A stretch of DNA of 64,000 nucleotides from JBGSYJ01 sp041748075 (GCA_041748075.1 JBGTDX010000105.1:124001-188000); one strand, 5' to 3'; positions 1-10,363 are shown, numbered from the stretch's first letter. The notes: a model not told the origin generated them from the sequence alone. Numbers and translations: made by a program.

Positions 1-1
1 G

Positions 2-592
2 GGGTTCGAAGCCGGCGTCACCGCCTTCTCGCCCGGAGACCGTTCCCGCGTGCGGGCCATGTGGTTTCGCACGGAAGTCGACGATCCGATCGCGAACGTC
101 ACTCGATCGATCACCCCTTCACTGATCAGCAGGCAGAGGCAGAATCTCGGATCGACCCTCTCACAGGGATTCGAACTGGAAGGCCAAGTCAGGCCGCGTG
201 CGGGCTGGACGCTTTCCGCCGGCTATCTGTTCGTGAAAGCAGAAGTGAAACGAAGTCCCGGTTCAGAGGAACTGGTGGGTCTTGCAGTCCCGCAGGTCCC
301 GGAGAACCAGGCAACGCTTCAGATGCAGTACGGCACATCTGCATTCGCGGCCACGGTGCAGGCGCGCTGGTCCGATGAGCAGTTCGACGACGACCGCAAT
401 CTGTTCCGGCTGGAGAGCTACTTCGCCATCGACGCGCTGGTGTCCCGGCCGGTCGGGCGGGGAATCGAACTCTTCGCGGCCGGAGAAAATCTCACGGGCG
501 AACGCTATGAGACCGGCAGGACACCGGTCACTACGGTCGGTCCTCCGCGCTCGTTGCGGCTCGGAGTGCGCGTCCGCTGGCCGGAACGGTGA
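2..592 (+). CDS. TonB-dependent receptor, C-terminal part (truncated by window start)
   Basis: The frame is open from base 2, so this is the 3' end of a longer gene; the GTG at 50 and ATG at 59 are internal. The roughly 196 visible residues alternate short amphipathic strands and turns, as in the last strands of an outer-membrane beta-barrel. The segment GRGIELFAAGENLTGERYET followed by GPPRSLRLGVRVRW is the usual last-strand pattern of TonB-dependent receptors: a GENLT-type turn, then a PR.. strand. Such receptors import siderophores, vitamins or glycans using TonB energy; the substrate cannot be told without the plug domain, which lies upstream of the window. The next gene is convergent, ending 51 bp away. 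Confidence 0.8.
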   Translation, partial: GFEAGVTAFSPGDRSRVRAMWFRTEVDDPIANVTRSITPSLISRQRQNLGSTLSQGFELEGQVRPRAGWTLSAGYLFVKAEVKRSPGSEELVGLAVPQVPENQATLQMQYGTSAFAATVQARWSDEQFDDDRNLFRLESYFAIDALVSRPVGRGIELFAAGENLTGERYETGRTPVTTVGPPRSLRLGVRVRWPER

Positions 593-642
593 GCCATGCT
601 CTGCTCCTGATCGGAGCGAACGATCTTCTGCGGCGCTCTCGT

Positions 643-1344
643 TCAGCTCCGTCGTCCACCGAAAAGACGCAGAAGCATAAGGAACAGGTTGATGAAATCG
701 AGATAGAGCGAGAGCGCACCAATCACGGCGAAGTTGGTGACCTGCGAGCCGCTCGTATTCGCGGCATAGGCTTTGAGCTTCTGGTTGTCGTATGCCGTCA
801 GGCCCAGAAAGACGAAGACGCCGACTACGCCAATGACGAACGATAGCCCGTCGGATCTCATGAAGATGTTCACGACCGAGACGATGATGATGCCGATCAG
901 TCCCATGAAGAAGAACGAGCCCCAGGAAGTCAGGTCACGCTTTGTGACGAGTCCATAAATGGCCACCGCGCCGAACATCCCTGCGGCGGCGATGAACGCC
1001 TGTGCGACGGATCCGAGGCTGTAGACGAAGAAGATCGAGCTGAGTGTCAGGCCGTTGAGCACCGAAAAGGCAAAAAAGGCGCCCGCGGCGGTTCCCGGCG
1101 TCATCTTCTGAATGCGGAACGACAGGAAGAACACCAGCCCCAGTTCTGCAATGATCAGAAAGATGAATGTGCTCTGGACGATCTGCTGGAGTGGGGGAGA
1201 GAGGACGACCCAGAGGGAGGCCAGCGCGGTCAGCAGGAGCCCTGCAAACATCCAACCGTAGACCGAGCGAATGAACGCCCTCTCGCGGGCAAGGCCGTCG
1301 ACCGACGGCACGTCGATGAAACTGCGGGACCGCAACTCGTTCAT
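643..1344 (-). CDS. Bax inhibitor-1/YccA family inner-membrane protein
   Basis: A 233-aa protein with a short hydrophilic N-terminus, about seven closely spaced hydrophobic helices, and the BI-1 hallmarks ARERAFIRSVYGWMFAGLLLT at the first helix and FLGLTAYDNQKLK near the C-terminus. The AYD pattern carries the Asp implicated in pH and calcium gating of this family. Bacterial members (YccA, YetJ) are inner-membrane proteins linked to calcium leak or FtsH modulation; the role here is unknown. It starts at ATG 1344, with GGAGTCT just upstream, and is divergent from dnaK across a 210-bp intergenic region. Length is normal for the family. Confidence 0.92.
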   Translation of the reverse strand: MNELRSRSFIDVPSVDGLARERAFIRSVYGWMFAGLLLTALASLWVVLSPPLQQIVQSTFIFLIIAELGLVFFLSFRIQKMTPGTAAGAFFAFSVLNGLTLSSIFFVYSLGSVAQAFIAAAGMFGAVAIYGLVTKRDLTSWGSFFFMGLIGIIIVSVVNIFMRSDGLSFVIGVVGVFVFLGLTAYDNQKLKAYAANTSGSQVTNFAVIGALSLYLDFINLFLMLLRLFGGRRS

Positions 1345-1462
1345 GGAGACTCCTTTTGCGGCATGATAACAACACGGGGCGTCGGAAATTCAATGTTTCG
1401 TGCCCGGAATCGTCCAGATGGCTGCCGGACGTGACAATGACCCGCTCAGGAATTAATGGTAG

Positions 1463-1499
1463 GAGACTCAGGTTTGTCTCATCAGAGAAAGTTGATAAT
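1463..1499 (+). promoter_or_regulatory. Possible dnaK promoter/operator with inverted repeat
   Basis: GAGAC-N8-GTCTC (1463-1480) is an exact 5-bp inverted repeat. It is followed by GATAAT at 1494-1499, a good -10 hexamer about 55 bp before the dnaK start. No convincing -35 is seen; the expected position overlaps the right arm of the repeat. An operator here would suit repression by HspR encoded downstream, but the arms do not match the HAIR consensus (CTTGAGT-N7-ACTCAAG). The promoter is inference. Confidence 0.3.
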
Positions 1500-1554
1500 A
1501 GGACACTAAGATTGCGCGCAGGCCTCCAGAGAGGCAGCGCGGAGGAGAAAAGAA

Positions 1555-3465
<1,911 letters not shown>

Positions 3466-3471
3466 CGATTC

Positions 3472-3498
3472 CCGGGGCGGCTGTCCAGGCTGCCCCGG
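3472..3498 (+). terminator. Hairpin after dnaK
   Basis: CCGGGGCGGC (3472-3481) pairs with GCTGCCCCGG (3489-3498) with one mismatch and a 7-base loop, followed by TCATTTCT. It begins a few bases after the dnaK stop. The weak U-tract suggests a leaky terminator, or a 3'-end stabiliser, between dnaK and hspR. Confidence 0.5.
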
Positions 3499-3559
3499 TC
3501 ATTTCTGGAGTGAACGAGAGAGTCCGGCCATGGTCCAGAGAAAAAAAGAAGGCTATGTG

Positions 3560-3916
3560 ATGATCTCGGTAATCTCCGAGCGGTACAACATCCATCCGCA
3601 GACTCTGCGCCTTTACGAACGCGAAGGGCTGCTTCGACCCGAGCGGACCGGAGGAAATACGCGCCTCTACGGTCCGGATGCGATCCGTCGTCTCGAGGTC
3701 ATTCTGAGCCTCACGCGTGACCTCGGGGTCAACCTCGCGGGTGTCGAGTTCATCCTGAATCTACAGCGGGAGATGATGAATGACGCTGTAGACAGCGATA
3801 CCGAGACGATCCTTTCTTACATCAGGCAGCTGCTGCTCGACCGGCGCGCCGGGTTCGACAGGAAAGATGCGCTCGTGAAGGCGCCGCGTCGCGACATCGA
3901 GAAGAGCCGCCGCTGA
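3560..3916 (+). CDS. hspR: HspR-type MerR-family heat-shock repressor
   Basis: A MerR winged-helix protein. The N-terminal HTH reads YNIHPQTLRLYEREGLLRP, then a wing (GGNTRLYGPDAIRRLEVI) and a short coiled coil with GVNLAGVEFILNLQ, the HspR signature. HspR binds HAIR operators upstream of dnaK and uses DnaK as co-repressor; location immediately after dnaK supports this. An upstream in-frame ATG exists at 3530, but AAGAAGG at 3546-3552 sits 7 bases before the ATG at 3560, so the shorter start (118 aa) is preferred. No cysteine or metal effector pocket is seen, as expected for HspR rather than metal-sensing MerR proteins. Confidence 0.88.
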   Translation: MISVISERYNIHPQTLRLYEREGLLRPERTGGNTRLYGPDAIRRLEVILSLTRDLGVNLAGVEFILNLQREMMNDAVDSDTETILSYIRQLLLDRRAGFDRKDALVKAPRRDIEKSRR

Positions 3917-3932
3917 TCTCAGAAGATCTTGT

Positions 3933-3959
3933 GTGGCCGAACATGCAATGTTCGGCCAC
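3933..3959 (+). terminator. Perfect 12-bp hairpin after hspR
   Basis: GTGGCCGAACAT (3933-3944) and ATGTTCGGCCAC (3948-3959) form a perfect 12-bp stem with a GCA triloop, 17 bases after the hspR stop. There is little U-tract (TTCGCTTC), so it may terminate transcription or stabilise the 3' end of hspR mRNA. It separates the dnaK-hspR unit from the sigma-factor gene. Confidence 0.6.
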
Positions 3960-4114
3960 TTCGCTTCGGATTGAACCTTTCCGGAAAGGAAGGAATCAGG
4001 ATGACACCGTGGTTGATGGTCCCGCCATTGCCGAGTTCGAGATGGAGATCCCTCCAGCTATGCAGCGGTCCTCATCCGGACGTAGAATGGCAGCGGTTCA
4101 GAGGCGCGTGATCA

Positions 4115-5299
4115 ATGAGACGCAACGACCGTAGAGATGATTCACATGATCTCCTGAATCATTACCTTCAGGAGATCGCAAAGATCCCCCGGCTGACGCC
4201 GGAGAGAGAGCAGGAGCTCGGCCGGCTCATACAGCAGAACGACCGTGCCGCACTCGAGGAGCTCGTCAAGGCGAACCTGCGGTTTGTCGTTTCCTACGCA
4301 AAGCGTTATCGCAATTCCCACGTTCTGTTTCTCGATCTGATCAACGAAGGCAACATCGGCCTGATCCACGCCGCGAAAAAATTCGATCCCGACAAAAACG
4401 TGAAGTTCATCACCTACGCGGTCTGGTGGATCCGTCAGTCAATTCTCCACGCGCTCTCGGAGCAGGGCGGAGCATTCCGCCTTCCCCCAAAGCGGGCGAA
4501 CCTCATGTACCGGCTCGAGAAGGCCATCTCGACAATGGTCAACGAGCAGAACCGCATTCCGACACCCGACGAGCTGGCTCTGGATCTCGGCGTCACTGCG
4601 AAGGAGATTCAGACACTACTCAGGGCGAGCCACGACAGCTTTTCACTCAGTTCAGAGCTCGGCGAAGAGTCTCACACCGAGCTCGCTGACCTGATCGAGC
4701 AGACGACAATCCCTTCCGCGGAGTTCGAGATGGAGGAACAGTCGATCCGCGAGGAACTTCTGCTCCAGATGGCCGAGCTCTCGCCGAAGGAGCGTCTCGT
4801 GCTCACCCTCCGTCACGGCGTGAGCGACAACATCCCGCGGACCATCGCACAGGTAGCGGAGTTTCTCGGCCGTCCGGTAGAGGAAATCCGGACGACACTT
4901 GCGAAATCTCTGAGCAGGATATGCGACGATCTCGAGATCGATGAGAGTGAGCTCGCCACGCTGCTCCTGTTCACGAATCCTCACCCCAGAGCATCGATGA
5001 CCTACTGGGAAAAGCTGGGAGATCTTTCGGAAGGGGACTCCCGGATCATCAAGCGTGAGAAGCTTCCATACCTCGAGAAGCTCAAGAGGAACGGTTCGGT
5101 GCAGCGAAGTATCGAGCAACTTCCCATCGAAGGACGTACGGTCGTCAAGCTGCGGTTCGGCATCCTTCAGGACGAGGAGCTGACGCTGCGAGACATCGGC
5201 GAGATCCTCAATCTCTCACGGGAACGGGTGCGGCAGATCGAAGCGCGCGCCGAGGCGAAGTGTCGTCGCGTCGTGCGCCGCGACATTACGGCACGGTAG
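4115..5299 (+). CDS. Primary-like sigma-70 factor with two region-4-like modules
   Basis: A 394-aa sigma-70 family protein. Region 1.2 (HYLQEIAKIPRLTPEREQEL) spans residues 16-35. Region 2 includes ANLRFVVSYAKRY, DLINEGNIGLIHAAKKFDP and the -10 helix FITYAVWWIRQSI (98-110). Region 3 lies at about 128-200. A first region-4-like segment follows at 211-270 (ELSPKERLVLTLRHGVSD, then IAQVAEFLGRPVEEIR). After a linker comes a canonical region 4 at 329-386 (IEQLPIEGRTVVKLRFGI, then LTLRDIGEILNLSRERVRQI). Most group 1-3 sigmas have a single region 4. The first copy has lost the RERVRQIE recognition helix. Region 1.1 is absent, so this looks like a group 2/RpoH-like alternative sigma. Position after dnaK-hspR could suggest a stress role, which is inference. 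Confidence 0.9.
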   Translation: MRRNDRRDDSHDLLNHYLQEIAKIPRLTPEREQELGRLIQQNDRAALEELVKANLRFVVSYAKRYRNSHVLFLDLINEGNIGLIHAAKKFDPDKNVKFITYAVWWIRQSILHALSEQGGAFRLPPKRANLMYRLEKAISTMVNEQNRIPTPDELALDLGVTAKEIQTLLRASHDSFSLSSELGEESHTELADLIEQTTIPSAEFEMEEQSIREELLLQMAELSPKERLVLTLRHGVSDNIPRTIAQVAEFLGRPVEEIRTTLAKSLSRICDDLEIDESELATLLLFTNPHPRASMTYWEKLGDLSEGDSRIIKREKLPYLEKLKRNGSVQRSIEQLPIEGRTVVKLRFGILQDEELTLRDIGEILNLSRERVRQIEARAEAKCRRVVRRDITAR

Positions 5300-5376
5300 G
5301 GTTGTGATCCTGAGCCGGGTGTCACTGTGCCGTTGATGAATCACGCGAATCTCTGGAACCGGTACACTACCGATCC

Positions 5377-5742
5377 ATGCGTCTGGAGAGGCTGACAGAA
5401 TCTGAGGAGGATCGCTGGCGTTCGCAGTTCGGACGCCAAAACTGGATTCTCGGGTCGATTTCCCTGAGCGTGACTCTTCCAGAATTCGCAGAGGGAAGCG
5501 CGAAGGTCGAACGGATGCACTTCGGCTACTACCTTCAGCCTCTGCATCTGTCGGTCGAGGGAAGAGAGGAGCTCCCCAGGAAACTGCTCTGGGCGCTAGC
5601 TCACCGCAAACCTCCGCTCGATTTTCTCGAGATGGCGGGTGCCGGGATCCGGATTCCGCACGCCTTTCCAAAGGGTTTTACGCTCGGCAGCGTCCTTCGT
5701 ATCATCCTGCAGGAGATGGAGAAGCTTCCCGTCGTTGACTGA
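5377..5742 (+). CDS. Hypothetical protein, 121 aa
   Basis: I do not recognise a family. The protein is soluble, with no signal peptide, membrane helix or cysteine. It begins with a charged stretch (MRLERLTESEEDRWRSQFG), followed by a predicted beta segment (WILGSISLSVTLPEFAEG) and an alpha-helical C-terminal half. The ATG at 5377 lacks a strong Shine-Dalgarno. The sense of translation is supported by GC-rich third positions and by the lack of any competing long frame. It lies alone between the sigma-factor gene and the ABC exporter pair, on the same strand as both. Confidence 0.5.
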   Translation: MRLERLTESEEDRWRSQFGRQNWILGSISLSVTLPEFAEGSAKVERMHFGYYLQPLHLSVEGREELPRKLLWALAHRKPPLDFLEMAGAGIRIPHAFPKGFTLGSVLRIILQEMEKLPVVD

Positions 5743-5900
5743 AATCGAGAACAAGAGCCTTCTCAGCATGCGCGGGAGGCCACCTGTGACTTCCGCATGG
5801 TCCCGTCATGGCCGCACTCGGCGATTACATGGGAGAGCTCTGACGAGGGTTTCCAGCCAGGGCATAAAAATCCCCTTCAGTACGATTGTTGGTTTCGTCG

Positions 5901-7637
5901 ATGACACCCATCCGCCGTCTTCTCCACTATTTCGCTCTCTATCGTAGGCCGCTGCTGCTTGGCGGACTGTGTGTGATCGGTTCAGCGATTTTCTCCCTCA
6001 TCAAGCCGCTCATCGTCGGAAATGCCGTGGATCAGCTCTCCGGTGCGTTCACCCGGGCAACGCTGGTTCGTTACGCCCTGCTGTTCGTCGGCGCCGCGGT
6101 GGTTCAGGGAGGGTTCCTGTTTCTTCAGCGCCGCATCATCATCGGCACTTCGCGGCGCATGGAGTTCTCGATGCGTGGTGATCTCTATGAGCACATGCAG
6201 ACGCTGCCGTTGAGCTATTACCAGAAGCAGCGCATCGGCGATCTCATGTCGCGGGCCACGAACGATCTCGCGTCGGTACGGATGCTGATCGGTCCCGCCG
6301 TCATGCATGCTTTCTCGTCCATTCTGATTGTTGTCGGCGCGTTCATCATGATGTTCCGGACTGACCGGCTGCTCGCAATGGTGTCGCTCCTCGCCGTGCC
6401 GGTCGTGGGGTTTCTGTCGAAGACGTTCGGCGAGCGGATTCACGACCGGTTCCGGCGCGTGCAGGATCACTTCGGCCAGCTTTCTGCCCGTGTCCAGGAG
6501 AACCTCGCCGGAGTACGGGTCGTGCGGGCGTTCACGCAGGAACAGAATGAGATGGAGACGTTCAAGCGGATGAACCGCGAGTACGTCGAGCGCAACAAGG
6601 GCCTGATCCGAATGACGGCGATGTTCTATCCCTTGCTGCACACCATCATCGGTGTGATGTTCGTGATCGTTTTCTTTCTTGGCAGCAGGCGGATCATGGC
6701 CGGACAACTGAGTATTGGCGAGTTCGTGGCCTTTCAGTTCTACCTGGCGCGGATGATCTGGCCCCTGATCGCGCTTGGATGGGTGATCAATCTGTTCCAA
6801 AGAGGACTGGCCTCGATGAAGCGGCTGAGCGAGGTCTGGAATGTGGCATCGGAACAGGTTCCCGGCATTCCGTGTGCGGTCGACTCGTTCGACGGGGCGA
6901 TCGAGATCCGCAATCTCACGTTCTCTTATGACGGCCCGCCGGTACTGCGGAACATCGATCTGAAGATTGCTCCGGGTCAGACCGTAGGAATCGTCGGACG
7001 CACGGGCAGCGGAAAGTCGACTCTGCTCTCGCTCATTGGAAGGCTTTACGATGCTCCCCAGGGCACGATTCTGATCGACGGTTGTCCGGTCGAAGCCGTT
7101 CCGGTGGATCGCCTTCGAGAGGTGATCGCCATGGTGCCGCAGGAGACGTTTCTCTTTTCCGAATCCATCTCCGAGAACATCCGATTCGGAAGGGCCAATG
7201 CGTCCGAGGACGATGTGCGGGAAGTTGCGGAGCTGGCGGGTCTGTCCGGAGACGTCGTTTTCTTTCCCCAGGGACTCGACACGATGGTGGGCGAGCGGGG
7301 AATCACGCTGTCGGGGGGACAAAAACAACGAACCGCAATCGCCCGGGCGCTCGTGAGGAATCCCCAGATCCTAATGCTCGATGATGCGCTCAGCGCGGTG
7401 GACACGTCGACCGAGGAGCGGATTCTCAAGTCGCTGCGGGAGGTCAGGAAGGGCCGGACAGTGCTGATCGTGTCCCACCGGGTGTCCTCGGTCAAAGACG
7501 CAGATCTGGTCATCGTGCTCGAGGAGGGACGAATCATCGAGAAAGGCTCGCACGAAGAGCTGCTGGCTTTCGACGGTTACTACTCCGAGCTCTATCGCAG
7601 GCAGGCACTCGCGGATGAGATCGAGGAAATCGCCTGA
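5901..7637 (+). CDS. ABC exporter, fused permease-ATPase, subunit 1 (degenerate-site half)
   Basis: A 578-aa half-transporter: six transmembrane helices in about residues 1-300, then a nucleotide-binding domain. Walker A is GRTGSGKST, the Q-loop is PQETFLFSESI, the signature is the canonical LSGGQKQR and the switch His is VSHRVSS. Walker B ends LMLDDALSAVD: the catalytic Glu is replaced by Asp, as in the catalytically impaired half of heterodimeric exporters (TM287/288, LmrCD, YheI/H, MdlA/B). The ATG at 5901 is preferred over an upstream in-frame TTG at 5886 because the protein then begins MTPIRRLLHYFALYRR, as relatives do. The stop overlaps the start of subunit 2 (TGATG). Substrate is unknown; drug or lipid efflux is likely. 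Confidence 0.93.
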   Translation: MTPIRRLLHYFALYRRPLLLGGLCVIGSAIFSLIKPLIVGNAVDQLSGAFTRATLVRYALLFVGAAVVQGGFLFLQRRIIIGTSRRMEFSMRGDLYEHMQTLPLSYYQKQRIGDLMSRATNDLASVRMLIGPAVMHAFSSILIVVGAFIMMFRTDRLLAMVSLLAVPVVGFLSKTFGERIHDRFRRVQDHFGQLSARVQENLAGVRVVRAFTQEQNEMETFKRMNREYVERNKGLIRMTAMFYPLLHTIIGVMFVIVFFLGSRRIMAGQLSIGEFVAFQFYLARMIWPLIALGWVINLFQRGLASMKRLSEVWNVASEQVPGIPCAVDSFDGAIEIRNLTFSYDGPPVLRNIDLKIAPGQTVGIVGRTGSGKSTLLSLIGRLYDAPQGTILIDGCPVEAVPVDRLREVIAMVPQETFLFSESISENIRFGRANASEDDVREVAELAGLSGDVVFFPQGLDTMVGERGITLSGGQKQRTAIARALVRNPQILMLDDALSAVDTSTEERILKSLREVRKGRTVLIVSHRVSSVKDADLVIVLEEGRIIEKGSHEELLAFDGYYSELYRRQALADEIEEIA

Positions 7638-9523
7638 TGACGATCGAGCGTCACGAGGAGGAGGGAAGCAAAGCATTCGACCGGCGGCTTGCAAGACGGC
7701 TGCTTTCGTATCTCCGTCCCTACAGGGGCACCGCATCGCTGTCCGTCGGCCTCGTGATCCTCTCATCCATCCTCGAGCTGGCCGGCCCGGCGATCATCGC
7801 AATCGGGATCGATCTCTACGTCCGTCCGGCCGGCGCTCCGCCCCCCGGCAGCGTCAGCGCCTCGGTCGGGGAATGGCTGACTGTCCAGGGGTTGTCGTTC
7901 GATCCAATCACGGGCATCAACGTCGCCGCCGCGGTGTACCTGCTGACTCTGATCGGAGGCTTCGCCGTCATTTACTGGCAGATGGTGCTGATGAATCTCA
8001 TGGGCCAGTACGTCATGTACGACATGAGAAAGCAGATCTTCGGTCATCTTCAGAAGCTCGATGTGCGGTACTACGACCGCAATCCCGTGGGCCGCCTCAT
8101 CACGCGCGTGACGACCGACGTCGATGCGCTCAACGAGATGTTCACGGCCGGTTTCGTCGCCATCTTCGGCGATATTTTCGTGCTTGCCGGGATCGTCGTC
8201 GTGCTCTTCTGGATGGACTGGCGGCTGGCGCTCGTCCTGTTCGCCATCACGCCTTTCATCGCGCTGGTGTCGATGTGGTTCCGGAGGGGTGCTCGTACGA
8301 CATACCGGCAGGTGAGAGCACGGATCGCCGCAATCAATGCTTTTCTGCAGGAGCACCTGTCCGGAATGGCGATCGTGCAGATTTTCAACCGCCAGCCCCA
8401 GGAAGCTGCCAAGTTCTCCATGCTGAATGCCCGCCACCGCGACGCGAACCTCGACTCGATTTTCTACTACTCGGTGTTCTATCCCATGATCGAGCTCATC
8501 CAGTCGATCGGAATCGCTCTCATCATCTGGTACGGAGGGGGACAGGTCATCCGGGGCGCCCTCTCCCTCGGAGTTCTGATTGCATTCTTCCAGTATGCGC
8601 AGCGGTTTTACGAGCCGATCTCCGACCTTTCCGAGAAGTACAACATTCTTCAGGCGGCGATGGCGGCCAGCGAACGAATCTTCAAGCTGATCGACACACC
8701 GGCAGAAATCCGCAGAGAGGCGGACGCCCGGACAGTGGACGAAGTGAGGGAGATCGAATTCCGTGACGTCTGGTTTGCCTACAATCATGAGGAGTGGGTC
8801 CTTCGAGACGTCTCGTTCCATGTCCGGCGTGGTGAGCGAATCGCCATCGTAGGCCATACCGGCGCCGGAAAAACTACAGTCACGAACCTGCTTCTGCGGT
8901 TCTACGATGCCCAGCGTGGTGTGATTCTGATCAACGGCATCGATATCCGTGAGCTGGACCTGCAGGACCTGCGACGGCTCTTCGCCATCGTGCAGCAGGA
9001 CTTTTTTCTCTTTTCGGGAACGGTCGAGGACAACATCTCACTGGGCGATCCAGCTGTGAGCGGACAGGCGGTCCGGGATGCTGCAGAACGAGTTCAGGCG
9101 GACACATTCATCCGCAGGCTTCCCGAAGAGTATGCGGCCATCGTTCGGGAGCGGGGCGCAGGATTTTCAGTCGGTGAGAAGCAGTTGCTCTCGTTTGCCA
9201 GGGCCCTGGCGTTCGATCCTCCGGTTCTGATCCTCGACGAGGCGACCTCATCCATCGATAGTGAAACGGAACGCCTGATCCAGAATGCCATCGAAGTCCT
9301 CATGGCCGGCCGGACGTCCATCGTAATCGCGCATCGGCTGTCCACGATCCGTTCTGCCGATGCGATCCTGGTTTTTCATCACGGGGAAGTCAGAGAACGG
9401 GGAACGCATGACGAGCTCATCGCCATCGATGGGCTCTACAGACGGCTTTACGAGCTTCAATACACCGAGGATAAGCTCCAGATCGGTGTCCCGGGCGGGC
9501 CGGTCGAGGGAGTTTCTGTTTGA
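7637..9523 (+). CDS. ABC exporter, fused permease-ATPase, subunit 2 (catalytic-site half)
   Basis: A 628-aa half-transporter translationally coupled to subunit 1 by a 1-base overlap. Six membrane helices lie in about residues 20-340, with an extended external loop at about 55-95 rich in Pro/Gly. The nucleotide-binding domain has Walker A GHTGAGKTT, Q-loop QQDFFLFSG, Walker B LILDEATSSID with an intact Glu, and H-loop IAHRLSTI. Its signature is FSVGEKQ instead of LSGGQ. The degenerate signature here would pair with the LDDA Walker B of subunit 1, while its intact Walker B pairs with the good signature of subunit 1. This is the expected asymmetry of a heterodimer with one active ATP site. It is of MdlB/YheH type; cargo is unknown. 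Confidence 0.93.
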   Translation: MTIERHEEEGSKAFDRRLARRLLSYLRPYRGTASLSVGLVILSSILELAGPAIIAIGIDLYVRPAGAPPPGSVSASVGEWLTVQGLSFDPITGINVAAAVYLLTLIGGFAVIYWQMVLMNLMGQYVMYDMRKQIFGHLQKLDVRYYDRNPVGRLITRVTTDVDALNEMFTAGFVAIFGDIFVLAGIVVVLFWMDWRLALVLFAITPFIALVSMWFRRGARTTYRQVRARIAAINAFLQEHLSGMAIVQIFNRQPQEAAKFSMLNARHRDANLDSIFYYSVFYPMIELIQSIGIALIIWYGGGQVIRGALSLGVLIAFFQYAQRFYEPISDLSEKYNILQAAMAASERIFKLIDTPAEIRREADARTVDEVREIEFRDVWFAYNHEEWVLRDVSFHVRRGERIAIVGHTGAGKTTVTNLLLRFYDAQRGVILINGIDIRELDLQDLRRLFAIVQQDFFLFSGTVEDNISLGDPAVSGQAVRDAAERVQADTFIRRLPEEYAAIVRERGAGFSVGEKQLLSFARALAFDPPVLILDEATSSIDSETERLIQNAIEVLMAGRTSIVIAHRLSTIRSADAILVFHHGEVRERGTHDELIAIDGLYRRLYELQYTEDKLQIGVPGGPVEGVSV

Positions 9524-9597
9524 CAGCAGGCGCAAATCTGGCAAACTGGTGGTCTGCAATAACAAAGGAGCGGCGAATTATTGGGAGAGGTGAGGTT

Positions 9598-9837
9598 ATG
9601 ACGGTTCGGTTTTTTCCGACCCGCGAGATGCGAAAGAGCAGTCTGATCGAGGGATTCTTTTCGAAACACCAGGTCGCGTACGAACTGGTGGATCCAAAGG
9701 TGGATGCTCCCCACCCATGGATTCGCAGCGTCGGCGATTTTCCAGCCGTCGAGGTCGACGGTCGCCTGTTCATCAATCCGAACGACGACGCCCTTCGGAA
9801 GATCCTCGATCTGGACCCGCCCTCCGACCTGTTGTGA
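9598..9837 (+). CDS. Glutaredoxin-like protein without active-site cysteines
   Basis: A 79-aa protein with a glutaredoxin/NrdH-like order of elements: beta strand MTVRFFPT, a helix, strand VAYELVDPK, then the cis-Pro loop GDFPAVEVDGRLFINP and a final helix. Where the redox motif CxxC would stand the sequence reads TREMRKS, and the protein contains no cysteine at all. It cannot do dithiol chemistry; a scaffold or binding role is possible. The frame is open from 9520, but the ATG at 9598 follows GAGAGGTGAGGTT, a good ribosome-binding site, and starts exactly at the first strand. It is 75 bp after the ABC exporter pair and could be co-transcribed. Confidence 0.65.
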   Translation: MTVRFFPTREMRKSSLIEGFFSKHQVAYELVDPKVDAPHPWIRSVGDFPAVEVDGRLFINPNDDALRKILDLDPPSDLL

Positions 9838-9850
9838 GCCGCTTTTTATA

Positions 9851-9878
9851 GGTTCTGGGTTATGGGTTGTCGGTTCTG
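9851..9878. repeat. Heptanucleotide tandem repeat (GGTTCTG family)
   Basis: Four consecutive 7-base units: GGTTCTG, GGTTATG, GGTTGTC, GGTTCTG. The unit is the same as in the hairpin at 53688-53760. It lies in the intergenic space between convergent genes. Confidence 0.75.
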
Positions 9879-9987
9879 CGACTTCCGAGCGCCAGCGGCG
9901 TGATTCATTTCTCGCCTCAATGATGGTCCGGTGTACTTCATAGGGATTACACCATCGCGGATCCCACAACCGGAACCGGGCGGGAGC

Positions 9988-10284
9988 TCAGGCTTTGAAA
10001 AGCTTCCGTCCCTCTTGCTCGATCTGCTGTTTGATGCGCGACTCGAACGGGAGTGCAAGCAGAGGAAGCCGTCCGTTCAGAACGATTTCATCCTCAGTGA
10101 CGTCGAGCGTTCCCTTCGCTTTCATCCCTTTGGCCCGGAACGCGAAGACGAGCGTATCGTCGTCCCACTCCTGCTCGAGATCGGAGACCATGTCACCATG
10201 CTTGCGGGAAAGGTCCTGAAGCAGTTTCTCGATTTTCTTGCGGGCCTTGTTGCGGGTCGTGTTGTGGGGAAAGTTCAGTTTCAT
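9988..10284 (-). CDS. Polyhydroxyalkanoic acid system family protein
   Basis: A 98-aa protein resembling the PHA_gran_rgn family (PF09650), with pattern NTTRNKARKKIEKLLQDLSRK at the start, then strands WDDDTLVFAFRAKGMKAKGTL and LPLLALPFESRIKQQIE. Members are small proteins found with polyhydroxyalkanoate genes and other oil/polyester-granule loci; the biochemical role is not settled. The open frame extends to 10314, but AAGGAGG lies 5-6 bases before the ATG at 10284, fixing that start. No PHA synthase is visible in the window. It lies downstream of comM on the same strand, 80 bp away. Confidence 0.8.
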   Translation of the reverse strand: MKLNFPHNTTRNKARKKIEKLLQDLSRKHGDMVSDLEQEWDDDTLVFAFRAKGMKAKGTLDVTEDEIVLNGRLPLLALPFESRIKQQIEQEGRKLFKA

Positions 10285-10363
10285 ACGTTCCTCCTTATCT
10301 GGCGGACTCTGCATGAAAGAATGACGCCAACGGCTTCATTCCCGAGCCTGGAGCCAGCGAAAT

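Noticed and set aside
1463..1480. HAIR or CIRCE operator upstream of dnaK
   Set aside because: The repeat does not match either consensus; kept only as an unspecified inverted repeat.
5982..7328. 448-codon minus-strand frame inside the ABC exporter
   Set aside because: Arg/His/Asp-rich composition without hydrophobic pattern; antisense shadow.
7763..8857. 364-codon minus-strand frame inside the second ABC subunit
   Set aside because: Same antisense composition bias (His/Asp/Arg/Glu rich).
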